This document shows, in pieces, positions 54,491-63,758 of a stretch of 64,000 nucleotides of DNA. Both the position numbers and the translations under genes were made by a program. The DNA is from Bifidobacterium italicum. GTDB lineage: Bacteria > Actinomycetota > Actinomycetes > Actinomycetales > Bifidobacteriaceae. The stretch is from NCBI RefSeq assembly GCF_002286915.1, contig NZ_MVOG01000002.1, forward strand, positions 22,163 to 86,162, read 5' to 3'. Under the pieces are notes generated by a model. That model had not been told where the DNA came from. It worked only from the letters and a program-made list of their open reading frames with translations, and searched no databases. How positions within the stretch are numbered: the first letter of the stretch is position 1; the number at the start of each line of letters is the position of its first letter.

Positions 54491-55404
54491 CGCAGCGCCT
54501 TCTTCAGACTGCCCAGCGCCGTCGCATACTCCTTACGATGCATCGAACGCAACGGCAGATGGAACAGCCCGTCCCACACATAGCCGCGCAACCGCTTGAG
54601 GAGCGCCCGTTTTTTCGCCTGCTCTTCAGGCGGCGCCTCCAACCTCCGAACCGATTCGATGATGACGCCGGCGCCGCGCATGACGTCGAAGCGCGCGCAG
54701 TCAAGCATCGTCGGGGCGACGTCCCTGACGAAAGCCAGTTCAAGGTCCGCGCGCGTCGGCCATCCAAGCCGCGTATGCAGGCTGCCGGTGCGGGTGACCG
54801 ACGCGGCGTTGTCCTCGTAGTGGTAACCCTGCGAACGCGGGATCACGGCCACACGCTGCGCCTTCCACATCACCCGGATCAGCATGAGCACGTCCTCGCC
54901 GATCTTCTGGTCGGTGAACGTCAATCCTTCGTAGACCGATCGGCGAACGCAGCTCGTCCACAACGTGTGCACCATCCGGTCCAGCAGGAACTGCCGCAAC
55001 GGCTCCGGATGGGCATAGACGCCGACGGCGGTGCCCGTGATGACGGCGTCCGCATCCGGATGGGCCTCCAGCTGCCTGACGAACCCGTCGACCCAATCAT
55101 CCTCGATCCAGTCGTCGCCGTCCACCCACATCACCCAGTCGCCGCGCGCCGCCGCAAGTCCCGCGTTGCGCGCGGCTCCCGCACCAGCATTGGCCTGATG
55201 CACGACCCTCACCCGGTCATCCGCATGCGCATAACGATCGCACAACGCCGATGTGCCGTCCGTCGAACCGTCATCCACCAGCACGACCTCGATGTTCCGA
55301 TAAGTTTGGCCAAGCACGCTGTCGCAGCATCGGGACAGATATTGCTCAACATTGTATACAGGAATAATCACGCTTATTTTGCGTGTATGACATCCGATAT
55401 CCAT
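54487..55404 (-). CDS. family 2 glycosyltransferase
   Basis: 305 residues. ISVIIPVYNVEQYLSRCCDS, LVDDGSTDGT, NAGAGAARNAGLAAARG, MWVDGDDWIEDDW with the D-G-D/D-D-W metal motif. C-terminal region short. Specificity unknown. AGGAGGA lies nine bases before the ATG at 55404; an in-frame ATG at 55428 and a longer frame to 55494 are less likely. Operon with the acyltransferase; divergent from the LRR protein across about 195 bp. Confidence 0.88.
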   Translation of the reverse strand: MDIGCHTRKISVIIPVYNVEQYLSRCCDSVLGQTYRNIEVVLVDDGSTDGTSALCDRYAHADDRVRVVHQANAGAGAARNAGLAAARGDWVMWVDGDDWIEDDWVDGFVRQLEAHPDADAVITGTAVGVYAHPEPLRQFLLDRMVHTLWTSCVRRSVYEGLTFTDQKIGEDVLMLIRVMWKAQRVAVIPRSQGYHYEDNAASVTRTGSLHTRLGWPTRADLELAFVRDVAPTMLDCARFDVMRGAGVIIESVRRLEAPPEEQAKKRALLKRLRGYVWDGLFHLPLRSMHRKEYATALGSLKKALR

Positions 55405-55598
55405 ACCACCGTCCTCCTCACAGCCCATCTCCCTGTAAACCATCCCATGATACCGGTGAGCAGCGAAGAACAGCAGCCGAACAACCACGGCCACGCCTCC
55501 CCCGCGACGATTGACACCTTCCTTCGCCTGTCGATATAATGTTCGTCCGCATATTTCCTCGATGGAGAGAAGAACCTACGACAGGGATGGAGGGCATC

Positions 55599-58500
55599 AT
55601 GAATCTTGCATCGTTGCGCCGGAAAACGACCGGCATCCTACTGACATTCGCCATGGTGCCGTTCACCGCGCTCGGCGCCACCGCGCAGGAAGCACCGCAA
55701 AGCGCATCGGCATGCGTGGCGGGAACCAACACCTACGAACAGTGTCTTCCGGACGCGTCGCTCGCCAACACCGTGGCGACCGCGGCGAACGCCGATGCGG
55801 ACGCCGTCATCACGACGGACGCGATCGCGTCCCTCACCTCGCTCAACGCACGCCACGCCGGCATCAAGGACCTCACCGGTCTGGACACGTTCACGAACCT
55901 CACGACCGTGCAGCTGTCCAACAACGACATCGTCTCGCTCGCCCCACTGTCGGCGCTAACGAAGCTCACCGATCTGGAACTCTACGGCAACCTCATCGCC
56001 GACCTCACGCCGCTCTCCACGCTCACCGCGCTGACGAAACTCGGCCTCGGCGACAACGAGCTCACCGATATCACGCCGCTCGCGCCGCTCACGTCGCTCG
56101 TGACGCTCAACCTGTCGCATAACGGCATCACGTCGATCGACGCGCTCGGCGACATGACGAAGCTCGAGTATCTGTGGGCGTCCGGCAACGAGATCTCCAA
56201 CGCGGACGTGGTCAACAACCTCACGGCGCTCAAAGGCGGCGACCTGAGCACGAACGGCGTGCTCAGCGCCGCGTACATCACGTCCGATCCCGAGGAATAC
56301 CTCGTCATGACGGGGCAAGCAATCAAAACTGCCGTGACGGTCAAGCACGGCGACACCGTCACGGCCCCGATGCCGATCGGCTACGACGGCAAGCCCGTCA
56401 CGCCGGTGGGCATCGACAACAACGGCGTCTTCGATGCCTCCACCGGCCAGGTGTCCTGGAAGACGACCGCGGACATGTACAGCGGCATCACCTTCATCGC
56501 GCGGTATGAATCGCAAGGTGGCGGCAAGTCCGGAGACCGTCCGTTCTCCGGCCGCATCAGCGTCAAAGTGGTCTTCGAAAACGAAGCGGACATGACGACG
56601 GACACCGGCGTGCCCGCGCAGCCGCGCAAGCATGAGCAGGTGATCACGCAGGCCGTCGCAACGACATGCGACGGCACGACGACGATCGCCGACTGCTTCC
56701 CGGACAAGGCGCTCGCGCAGGTTATCGCCAAACAACTCGAAACCGACGTCGCACACGTCATCACTGCCGAAGAGCTCGACTCGATCACCGAGATCGACGC
56801 GGACAATGCCGGCATCGTCGTGCTCTCCGGCGTCGAACATCTGAAGAACCTCAAGACGGTCCATCTTTCGGACAACCAGATCAGCGACCTCACGCCGCTG
56901 CGCGACTGCGAGCACCTCTACGACGTGCGTCTCTACAACGCCTCGGTCAGCGACGTCTCCGCATTGGCGAACAAGACGGAACTGTGGGGCATCGGGCTGG
57001 GCAACAACTTCATCAAGGACTTCTCCACAATGACGAACGTTCCCAAGCTCGGCTGGGCGGACGTCTATTCGAATCTCATCGAGGACGTCTCCTTCATCGG
57101 CCAATGGCCGAACTGCGGCTCCATCTGGCTGTCCGGCAACCCCTTCACCGATGTCTCCCCGTTGGCGAAGGCCACACAGCTCGACCGCCTGCAGCTCGAG
57201 AACAACGCGATCAGTGATATGTCCCCGTTCGCCGGCTTCTCCCCCAAGCAGTATTCGATGAACGACAATCAGGGCATCAACATGGGCGACGTCACCGTCG
57301 ACGCGGGCGGCGAGGTCACGGTCTCCACGGCGAAGGGCCGTGCAGGAGGCTATCTACGCCCGAAGAAGATCTCTCCGGAAGGCGGCGTCTACGATGCCGC
57401 GACCGGCACCGTCATCTGGAAGGACGTCTCGGACAGCGGCGTCTATTCGGTCAAATTCAGCGAATCGGATGACCGGGACTACCTGTACAGCGGCATCGTC
57501 TACCGCAACGTCACCGTCGAGCATGCGGACAAGACGCCACCGGACATCAGCGGCGTCTTCCCCACTTACAGCACGCTCGGCGAGCCCTACGACCCGCTCT
57601 TCGGCGTACAGGCGCACGACAACGTGGACGGCGACGTCACTGACCGCATCACCGTGCCGCTCAACGAGGTGGACATCAACAAGGAGGGCACGTACCGCGT
57701 GCGCTACTACGTCGAGGACTCCGCGCACAACGGCAGCTGGAGCGGCCGCAGGGTCACCGTCACGACGGCCACGATCTCCTCGATCAAAGTGTGGCCGAAG
57801 TGGACCGATCCGGGCGTCGCGCCGGATATGGGCAACTACGCGGAGGCCACCTGGAGCGATGGCAACGTGACCGGCGAAGGCGTCGTCTGGGACAAGATCG
57901 ATCCCGAGCAGTACGCGACGCCGGGCAATACCTTCACCGTTCACGGCAAGGTGCGTGGGCGCGATGTCTCCACGACGGTCACCGTGCGCGGCGAAGCGCC
58001 CACGATCGCCGTCGAATCGGTCACGATCAATGGCGATGGTCTCAAGGACGGCGCAATCACACTGCACACCGGCGACACAGTCGCGCTGAAGGCTATCGTC
58101 AAGCCGGATGACGCGACGAAGAAGACGGTCAGCTGGTCGTCGTCCTCCAACTACATCGCCTCGGTGAACGCTGAAGGCAAAGTCACGGCGAACAAGGTCG
58201 GCACGGCGACGATCACCGCGAGCGCGGACGGCAAGAGCTCAAGCATCACGGTGACGATCCCGGATCGTTTCTCCGACGTGCCCAACGGCAAGGCATTCCA
58301 TGACGAGATCGAATGGCTCGCCGCGAACAAGATCTCCCAAGGCAACAGCGACGGCACCTATGGATACGGCAAGACGCTGTCTCGTCAGGACATGGCGATC
58401 TTCCTGTACCGCATGGCGAAGCTCGAGAAGGTCGAGGGCGCCGAGTCCTTCACTCCCACGGAGGCGGATTACAAGCGCTTTGCCGATGTGAAGCAGGGGT

Positions 58501-58853
58501 CGTTCGCGGCCAAGGAGATCCTATGGCTCGCCAAGACCGGCATCTCGCAGGGGTCGAACGGCAGATTCAACGGCACGGCCCAGCTGACCCGGCAGGACAT
58601 GGCGATCTTCCTGTACCGCTTCGCCAAGCTCGCCGGATCGAAATCCGCGACGGACTTCACACCGACCGAGGAGGACTACGCCAAATTCAAGGACGTGAAG
58701 CAAGGGTCGTTCGCGGCCAAGGAGATTCTATGGCTCGCCAGCGAACGCATCACGCTCGGCAACTCCGACGGCACCTTCGGAGGCAACTCGAAGCTTTCGC
58801 GCGAGGCCATGGCGGCATTCCTGTACCGGATTCACAACCATCTCGCGAAGTGA
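55599..58853 (+). CDS. secreted leucine-rich-repeat protein with Ig-like domains and SLH-like repeats
   Basis: 1084 residues, surface protein. Signal peptide 1 to about 29. Two similar halves: a Cys-pair head (CVAGTNTYEQCLPD, 39-52; CDGTTTIADCFPD, 357-369) each leading to an internalin-like LRR block (about 79-205 and 395-545). Then an Ig-like DUF5011 region (about 645-722), a Big_4-like region (about 726-797), a Big_2 domain (about 802-887) and three SLH-like repeats (about 888-1084, e.g. F-S-D-V, IEWLA, LSRQDMAIFLYR). No LPXTG motif, so the repeats probably anchor it to a wall polymer. GGAGGG precedes the ATG at 55599. Lies within the EPS region, perhaps binding its product. Confidence 0.88.
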   Translation: MNLASLRRKTTGILLTFAMVPFTALGATAQEAPQSASACVAGTNTYEQCLPDASLANTVATAANADADAVITTDAIASLTSLNARHAGIKDLTGLDTFTNLTTVQLSNNDIVSLAPLSALTKLTDLELYGNLIADLTPLSTLTALTKLGLGDNELTDITPLAPLTSLVTLNLSHNGITSIDALGDMTKLEYLWASGNEISNADVVNNLTALKGGDLSTNGVLSAAYITSDPEEYLVMTGQAIKTAVTVKHGDTVTAPMPIGYDGKPVTPVGIDNNGVFDASTGQVSWKTTADMYSGITFIARYESQGGGKSGDRPFSGRISVKVVFENEADMTTDTGVPAQPRKHEQVITQAVATTCDGTTTIADCFPDKALAQVIAKQLETDVAHVITAEELDSITEIDADNAGIVVLSGVEHLKNLKTVHLSDNQISDLTPLRDCEHLYDVRLYNASVSDVSALANKTELWGIGLGNNFIKDFSTMTNVPKLGWADVYSNLIEDVSFIGQWPNCGSIWLSGNPFTDVSPLAKATQLDRLQLENNAISDMSPFAGFSPKQYSMNDNQGINMGDVTVDAGGEVTVSTAKGRAGGYLRPKKISPEGGVYDAATGTVIWKDVSDSGVYSVKFSESDDRDYLYSGIVYRNVTVEHADKTPPDISGVFPTYSTLGEPYDPLFGVQAHDNVDGDVTDRITVPLNEVDINKEGTYRVRYYVEDSAHNGSWSGRRVTVTTATISSIKVWPKWTDPGVAPDMGNYAEATWSDGNVTGEGVVWDKIDPEQYATPGNTFTVHGKVRGRDVSTTVTVRGEAPTIAVESVTINGDGLKDGAITLHTGDTVALKAIVKPDDATKKTVSWSSSSNYIASVNAEGKVTANKVGTATITASADGKSSSITVTIPDRFSDVPNGKAFHDEIEWLAANKISQGNSDGTYGYGKTLSRQDMAIFLYRMAKLEKVEGAESFTPTEADYKRFADVKQGSFAAKEILWLAKTGISQGSNGRFNGTAQLTRQDMAIFLYRFAKLAGSKSATDFTPTEEDYAKFKDVKQGSFAAKEILWLASERITLGNSDGTFGGNSKLSREAMAAFLYRIHNHLAK

Positions 58854-58868
58854 CGCGGTAAGCGTTCC

Positions 58869-59996
58869 TCAGGACGCCAGCAGACGACGGTAGATGCGCC
58901 GCAACGTCTCGCTGGCGTTCTTCGCGTCGTATCCGGCCTGCTCCATCCGCTCGGCCGCACGCGGCCGCGCATCCTCGTCCAATGCGCGTCCCGGAACGGA
59001 CAACGCCGCGATATGGTCCGCCCAGACGGCATCCGATGCGGACAAGGATTCGAAGCACATCGATCCAAACACATCCGCGTCCTTCGTGACGGTGTCCGAA
59101 GCCAATACCGGGATACCGTTCGCCTGCGCCTCGATGAACGCGACCGGCAATCCTTCGAACAGCGACGGGAACACGGCCAAATCAGCGGCACTGTAATAGG
59201 CTCCGATGTCCCGCTGACGACCGGTGAGCTTCACATACGGTTCCAATCCCAGACGCGCGACGGTCCTCTCGATCTGCTGTCGGCGCTCCCCTTCCCCGAC
59301 GAGCAGCAGGAACGCCGCAGGGTCGCCTGTACGGTATTCATCGAACATCTCGACAAGGCGCGTCTGGTTCTTCTGGTCGCTCAGACGCGCCACATTGATG
59401 AGCACCGTCGCGTCGGCCGGGATATGCCAAGCTTCGCGCACCTCAAGCCGCTTGCGCTCGTCGAAGGCGAAACGTCGCACGTCGACGCCGTTGCGAACGA
59501 TCGTGGAGTCCTGCGCGTATGAACCGAACAGATAGGAGGCGGCGGTCTGCGAACAGGCGAGCAGGCAGTGCGCACGCCTGACCATGAAGGGGCGGATCAG
59601 ATAATGCAGGGACGCGAGCGGTGATTTCGACGACGGACTCGTGTTGTGCGAATGCAGGATGCATCTGCTGCGCGGCGAGACCTTGCGCGCCAATGTGAGC
59701 GGCAGATATTTGACAAGCGAATTCTTGTTGAGATGGATGATGTCGAACCCGCGGCCGTAGATCACCTTCATATGACGTCGGTACGCCAACGAGCCATACC
59801 GTTCGGGGACGGTGAGCACATGATCATCCGGGATCGACAGGCGCGCGCGAATCGCCGGATCGTCGTTCTGGGCGATGCAATATACGTCGAACTCATCCTG
59901 CAGCGGCGCCACCTCGTTCTCGATGAACGCCTCGATACCTCCCCAGTTGCCGCTAATCTCCGAGACGAGGACCGAGGGCTTGGAATTCCCGTTCAT
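58869..59996 (-). CDS. family 4 glycosyltransferase
   Basis: 375 residues, GT-B fold. VLVSEISGNWGGIEAFIENEV gives the glycine loop, then HSHNTSPSSKS, VRNGVDVRRFAF, VARLSDQKNQTRLVEMF and the donor motif EGLPVAFIEAQANGIP. Sugar unknown. Its ATG overlaps the stop of the upstream GT4 (ATGA). Convergent with the LRR-SLH gene, 15 bp apart, with no obvious terminator between. Confidence 0.88.
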   Translation of the reverse strand: MNGNSKPSVLVSEISGNWGGIEAFIENEVAPLQDEFDVYCIAQNDDPAIRARLSIPDDHVLTVPERYGSLAYRRHMKVIYGRGFDIIHLNKNSLVKYLPLTLARKVSPRSRCILHSHNTSPSSKSPLASLHYLIRPFMVRRAHCLLACSQTAASYLFGSYAQDSTIVRNGVDVRRFAFDERKRLEVREAWHIPADATVLINVARLSDQKNQTRLVEMFDEYRTGDPAAFLLLVGEGERRQQIERTVARLGLEPYVKLTGRQRDIGAYYSAADLAVFPSLFEGLPVAFIEAQANGIPVLASDTVTKDADVFGSMCFESLSASDAVWADHIAALSVPGRALDEDARPRAAERMEQAGYDAKNASETLRRIYRRLLAS

Positions 59997-61150
59997 GGGC
60001 GATCCTTTCCCGCATGCCGTTCATCGAGGAGCGTCTCATACCAGGCGTTCACCTGCCGGGCGCTCTCCCTGATGTCGTACCCGACTTCGGCGAGCATCCG
60101 TACGTTGCCCTGGCGCTGCTCCTCCCTCATCGGGTCACGCCCTGCCAATCCCAGCAGCCGTTCGGCCCACTGGCGTGTCGAAGCGGACAATGACAGGTAG
60201 TCGATCAGGCCGGGGACGATGCCGACCTCCCGTGTGACCTCATCGGACACGAGCGTCGGGCAGCCCGCCGCCTGCGCTTCGATGAGGCTCAGCGGCAAGC
60301 CTTCATACTTCGACGGGAACACCATGACATCGAAGACATGGTAGAGTTCGGCGACGTCGTTCCTCGCCCCCAGAAAACGCACATGATCGCCGATGCCGAG
60401 CCTATGCGCCTCCTGTTCCAATTTACGCGTGCTCCGTCCGGAGCCGGCGCCGACAAGCAGCAGCGTCGCGTCCGGCCGCTCATGCAGCAGCGACGCAAAT
60501 GCCCTGAGTGTGAATGCTTGGTTCTTCTGCACGCACAAGCGTCCCACCTGACCGACGACGAGTCCGTCGCCCAGACCGAGCTCACGTTTCTTGCCCTGCA
60601 CATCCGGTTGCCGGGCATAGGCATCGAGCTCGATGGCGTTGCGAATGTAATGCACGCGACCGGCGTCCACGGCACGGTCCCCGTAGAGCCAACGGGCGGA
60701 CAGCTCGCCGCAGGCCGCAAGATCGGTGGCCTTCCATCGGGAGAACGGACGCAGCACGTTCTTCACCGCCGTTTTGGCTATTTCGCTGGAATGAGCCGTG
60801 CTGTGGCTGTGCACCACCCGGATGCCAACGTTTTCATGCTGGGCAACAGCAAGCGGGATAACACTGAGCGCATTGACGTTGGCATGCACAATATCCGGCC
60901 GTATCCGTGCAAGAACCTGAGAAAGCTCCCGGACGTAGCGTCCCAGATGCTTGTACGGCGCCACCGTGTGAACGGCGCCGCCCAACGCCTCGATCTCTTC
61001 GCGCGGAATGTAGTTCGAGTCCTCCTGCACGATGAAATCGAAGCGAAAACGGGAATGATCCGTGTATCTGAACAGGTTCATGATGGTGGCTTCAACGCCG
61101 CCCTTGTTCATACGGCCCATCACCTGGGCCACGCGAATTCTGTCATCCAT
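59993..61150 (-). CDS. family 4 glycosyltransferase
   Basis: 385 residues, GT-B fold. VAQVMGRMNKGGVEATIMNL glycine loop, HSHSTAHSSEIAK, YIRNAIELDAYA, VGRLCVQKNQAF and the donor motif EGLPLSLIEAQAAGCP. The N-terminal pattern MNKGGVEATIMN is typical of EpsF-like transferases. Four-base overlap with the next gene; 60 bp after the EpsG stop. Specificity unknown. Confidence 0.88.
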   Translation of the reverse strand: MDDRIRVAQVMGRMNKGGVEATIMNLFRYTDHSRFRFDFIVQEDSNYIPREEIEALGGAVHTVAPYKHLGRYVRELSQVLARIRPDIVHANVNALSVIPLAVAQHENVGIRVVHSHSTAHSSEIAKTAVKNVLRPFSRWKATDLAACGELSARWLYGDRAVDAGRVHYIRNAIELDAYARQPDVQGKKRELGLGDGLVVGQVGRLCVQKNQAFTLRAFASLLHERPDATLLLVGAGSGRSTRKLEQEAHRLGIGDHVRFLGARNDVAELYHVFDVMVFPSKYEGLPLSLIEAQAAGCPTLVSDEVTREVGIVPGLIDYLSLSASTRQWAERLLGLAGRDPMREEQRQGNVRMLAEVGYDIRESARQVNAWYETLLDERHAGKDRP

Positions 61151-61210
61151 GTCGGATTTACTCGTTTCCCTCAGTTGCTCTCAACGCCAATGCGAACGAA
61201 TGCATACCTG

Positions 61211-62371
61211 CTACCAGTATACGGTCGAAGTGTCGAAGACAAAGGTGTACGGCAGGACCTCGGAGGACCCATGCACCTGATACACCACCATCCATGCCGC
61301 AAAGCACATAATGACAAGCGTCACGGCGAGATAATAGGCCGTGCCACGCAGGAAAAACCGCAGCATATACGGAATGGAGAGGCATTGAACGATCATGAAA
61401 TACCAGACAAAGCGGTATCCGACCGGCAATACGGCCTGCAGGAAGCAGAACGCGAGCGCGAAGCTCTGCGCCAGCAGATACCAGTTCGCCTTATTGTCCT
61501 GACGTACGCCGTTGGTGCCCAACAAGTAGATCGCCACGAAAATCAGGAATACGGCCAGATTGATCATCGTCAGACGCGTGTCCGAGTACGCGGTGTCGTA
61601 TTGGCCGGTGATGTAGTAGTCGAATCGCGTGTTCATGCTGAAGCGTTCGGCGAACACGCGCACCACCGACTGCCCCATGTAGGCGCAGCAGGGAAGGATC
61701 ATGGACACAACGGCCATCGCGCGGTTCGGCAGGAAGAACAGCAGGCAGAACGGGATGACGACGATGCCGCTCAGATGCAGGAAGCAGCTCAGCGCCACCA
61801 GCGCGAACGCCTTGATGTACCGGCCCTGCAGCAGGAACACGGTGCCTACGAGGAACGTGACGATGGAGACGTACTGGGCCACGAAGCAGAACGAACGCAG
61901 GTAGTGGAAGCTCACGATGTACAACGTCACCGGCAGTGCGATGAACCGCGACTGCTTGCAGATCGCGTAGTACATCATGGCCACCGTGTATACGGCCATC
62001 GCGAAGAAGAACCACTGGTTGCTTTCGAACTGGGCGAAGATCCAGATGATGAAATTGAACAGCGCATCGTAATGCGGCGTGTATCCGACGCGCGTCTCCT
62101 CCAGCGAAGGCACATACGAATACATGTAATCGATGCCGGTGTCGTACCGCAAACCGGCGAGCAGGATCAACGCAAGCGCGGACAGCGCAATGAACACCCT
62201 GCGCAAGGTCCGGGCTCCAGCCAGATCCAGCCGTCGGCTTGTCTGCAACTCCGCATGCGGCATGCGCTGCGCGAGGGTGTCCCCGAAAACCGGCATGGCC
62301 TCACGTCGGCACAGATCCGCGCAGAACGCGAAGAAGACAGCCACTGCGAATACGATTCCATACAGCATCAT
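61211..62371 (-). CDS. EpsG-family polysaccharide polymerase (Wzy-like), GC-rich copy
   Basis: 386 residues, about 10-11 helices. After a cytoplasmic stretch (20-55), LLAGLRYDTGIDYMYSY is the EpsG-type motif, followed by HYDALFNFIIWIF and SFHYLRSFCFVAQYVSI, comparable to RQAIAI in the copy at 42055. Predicted to polymerise repeat units at the outer membrane face of the cytoplasmic membrane. First gene of a three-gene leftward unit with two GT4 genes. Two adjacent ATGs at 62371 and 62368; a G-rich site lies about nine bases before the first. Confidence 0.84.
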   Translation of the reverse strand: MMLYGIVFAVAVFFAFCADLCRREAMPVFGDTLAQRMPHAELQTSRRLDLAGARTLRRVFIALSALALILLAGLRYDTGIDYMYSYVPSLEETRVGYTPHYDALFNFIIWIFAQFESNQWFFFAMAVYTVAMMYYAICKQSRFIALPVTLYIVSFHYLRSFCFVAQYVSIVTFLVGTVFLLQGRYIKAFALVALSCFLHLSGIVVIPFCLLFFLPNRAMAVVSMILPCCAYMGQSVVRVFAERFSMNTRFDYYITGQYDTAYSDTRLTMINLAVFLIFVAIYLLGTNGVRQDNKANWYLLAQSFALAFCFLQAVLPVGYRFVWYFMIVQCLSIPYMLRFFLRGTAYYLAVTLVIMCFAAWMVVYQVHGSSEVLPYTFVFDTSTVYW

Positions 62372-62645
62372 TTCTGGAAGTTCCCCCCATCACCGATCCA
62401 CGCATGGTACCGTCGCATCGTTCCGCTCTTTCCTCCTAGGCTCGCCGGTGTTGCCTGCACGCCATCAAGACCGGACCCTTTTGCACCTTGATTAGTATAA
62501 CCAGCATGGCCGATTGCCGGCGCGAAGCGTTCCGTTCTTCACCTAATGTACATCGGAACGTCCTTCGACGCCGGCGAGGCCCCTCATGCCATTGCTGTAG
62601 TATGCGTAGGGAGAATCGGGAAAGCGCATCTGAGGAGAGGATACC

Positions 62646-63659
62646 GTGCCAAAGAGCCAACGGCCATTGGTGAGCATCATCGTGCCGATCTACAACGTGG
62701 AACATTATCTTGACGATTGCGTGCAATCGATCGTCGACCAGACCTACACCAATCTGGAGATTCTTCTGGTGGATGACGGATCGCCGGACGGCTGCGGCGC
62801 GATCTGTGATGCATGGGCCGAGAAGGATGCACGCATCACGGCGTTGCACAAGCCGAATGGAGGACTTTCCGACGCGAGGAACTACGGCATCGACCGTGCG
62901 CACGGCGAATACGTCTACTGCGTGGATTCCGACGATTGGATCCAGCCGAACCTCGTCGAACGTGCGCTCGACGTCGCGCTTGACACCGATTCCGACCTCG
63001 TCGTCTTCGAATACAACAGCGCAAGCGACGACGGCAGCGTCGTGAGGCCCTCCGACGACGTGCAGAAGTTCCCTTCCGAGGGCCGGCGCAGCTCCGAGCA
63101 GGCGCTCAAACTGCTGTGGGACGACAAGGTGCAGAACTTCGCATGGTCCTACCTCGTGCACCGAAACGTTTACGACACGGGCATCCGGTTCCCTAAAGGC
63201 TATCTGATGGAGGACATGGGCACGGCGTATCTGCTTTATGACGCGGCGAACGCCGTCTATTTCCTGCCTGAGCCGCTGTACAACTACCGTGTGCGCCCCA
63301 ATTCAATCCTTGGCGTGAAGAGCCAGGCGATGTGTGAGGGAACCGTGCATTTCATCCAGATCATCGACCGTTTCGCTCAGTCCCATTATTATCCGCAGCT
63401 GCGCACCGAAGAGCTCAACTGGTCGATCCGCTATCTGACCGGCGCGATCATCTGGGCTTATGAATCGCGCAAGCGCTTCAAGCCCGGTGAGTACAAGGCC
63501 TTCGTCAAATCCACGAGGAAACTCGTCACCGCCCGCATCAAGGCATTGGGCATCCGCAACATGACCAACACGAACAAGGTCAAATCGCTCGCCGTGTATC
63601 TGCATTGCGTGCCGATCATGGACATTGCGTCCCAACGGCGCAGCGGGCGCATGCTGTGA
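62646..63659 (+). CDS. family 2 glycosyltransferase
   Basis: 337 residues. VSIIVPIYNVEHYLDDCVQS, VDDGSPDGCGAICD, NGGLSDARNYG, and CVDSDDWIQPNL as the D-S-D metal site; the C-terminal half includes FAWSYLVHRNVY and GYLMEDMGTAYLL, as in capsule GT2 enzymes. Start GTG at 62646 with AGGAGAGG about six bases upstream. Divergent from the EpsG unit across about 270 bp, in which no gene or clear promoter was recognised. Followed by a bidirectional terminator. Confidence 0.88.
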   Translation: MPKSQRPLVSIIVPIYNVEHYLDDCVQSIVDQTYTNLEILLVDDGSPDGCGAICDAWAEKDARITALHKPNGGLSDARNYGIDRAHGEYVYCVDSDDWIQPNLVERALDVALDTDSDLVVFEYNSASDDGSVVRPSDDVQKFPSEGRRSSEQALKLLWDDKVQNFAWSYLVHRNVYDTGIRFPKGYLMEDMGTAYLLYDAANAVYFLPEPLYNYRVRPNSILGVKSQAMCEGTVHFIQIIDRFAQSHYYPQLRTEELNWSIRYLTGAIIWAYESRKRFKPGEYKAFVKSTRKLVTARIKALGIRNMTNTNKVKSLAVYLHCVPIMDIASQRRSGRML

Positions 63660-63678
63660 TTCTTTCCAAAAAACAGCG

Positions 63679-63731
63679 AAAAGCCGTGGATGCGGCGTGA
63701 TGGTTCCTATCACATCGCATCCACGGCTTTT
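63679..63731. terminator. bidirectional terminator
   Basis: AAAAGCCGTGGATGCG (63679-63694) pairs perfectly with CGCATCCACGGCTTTT (63716-63731), with a further GTGAT/ATCAC pairing in the loop. A-run before and T-run after, so it works both ways between the convergent GT2 and SLH-like genes. Confidence 0.9.
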
Positions 63732-63758
63732 GCATAGTCGCGGACCGTGCCTCGTCGA

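Noticed and set aside
60338..62491. 717-codon rightward open frame
   Set aside because: Antisense to a GT4 and the EpsG gene, both with clear family motifs; the frame is His/Arg/Asp-rich without any domain.
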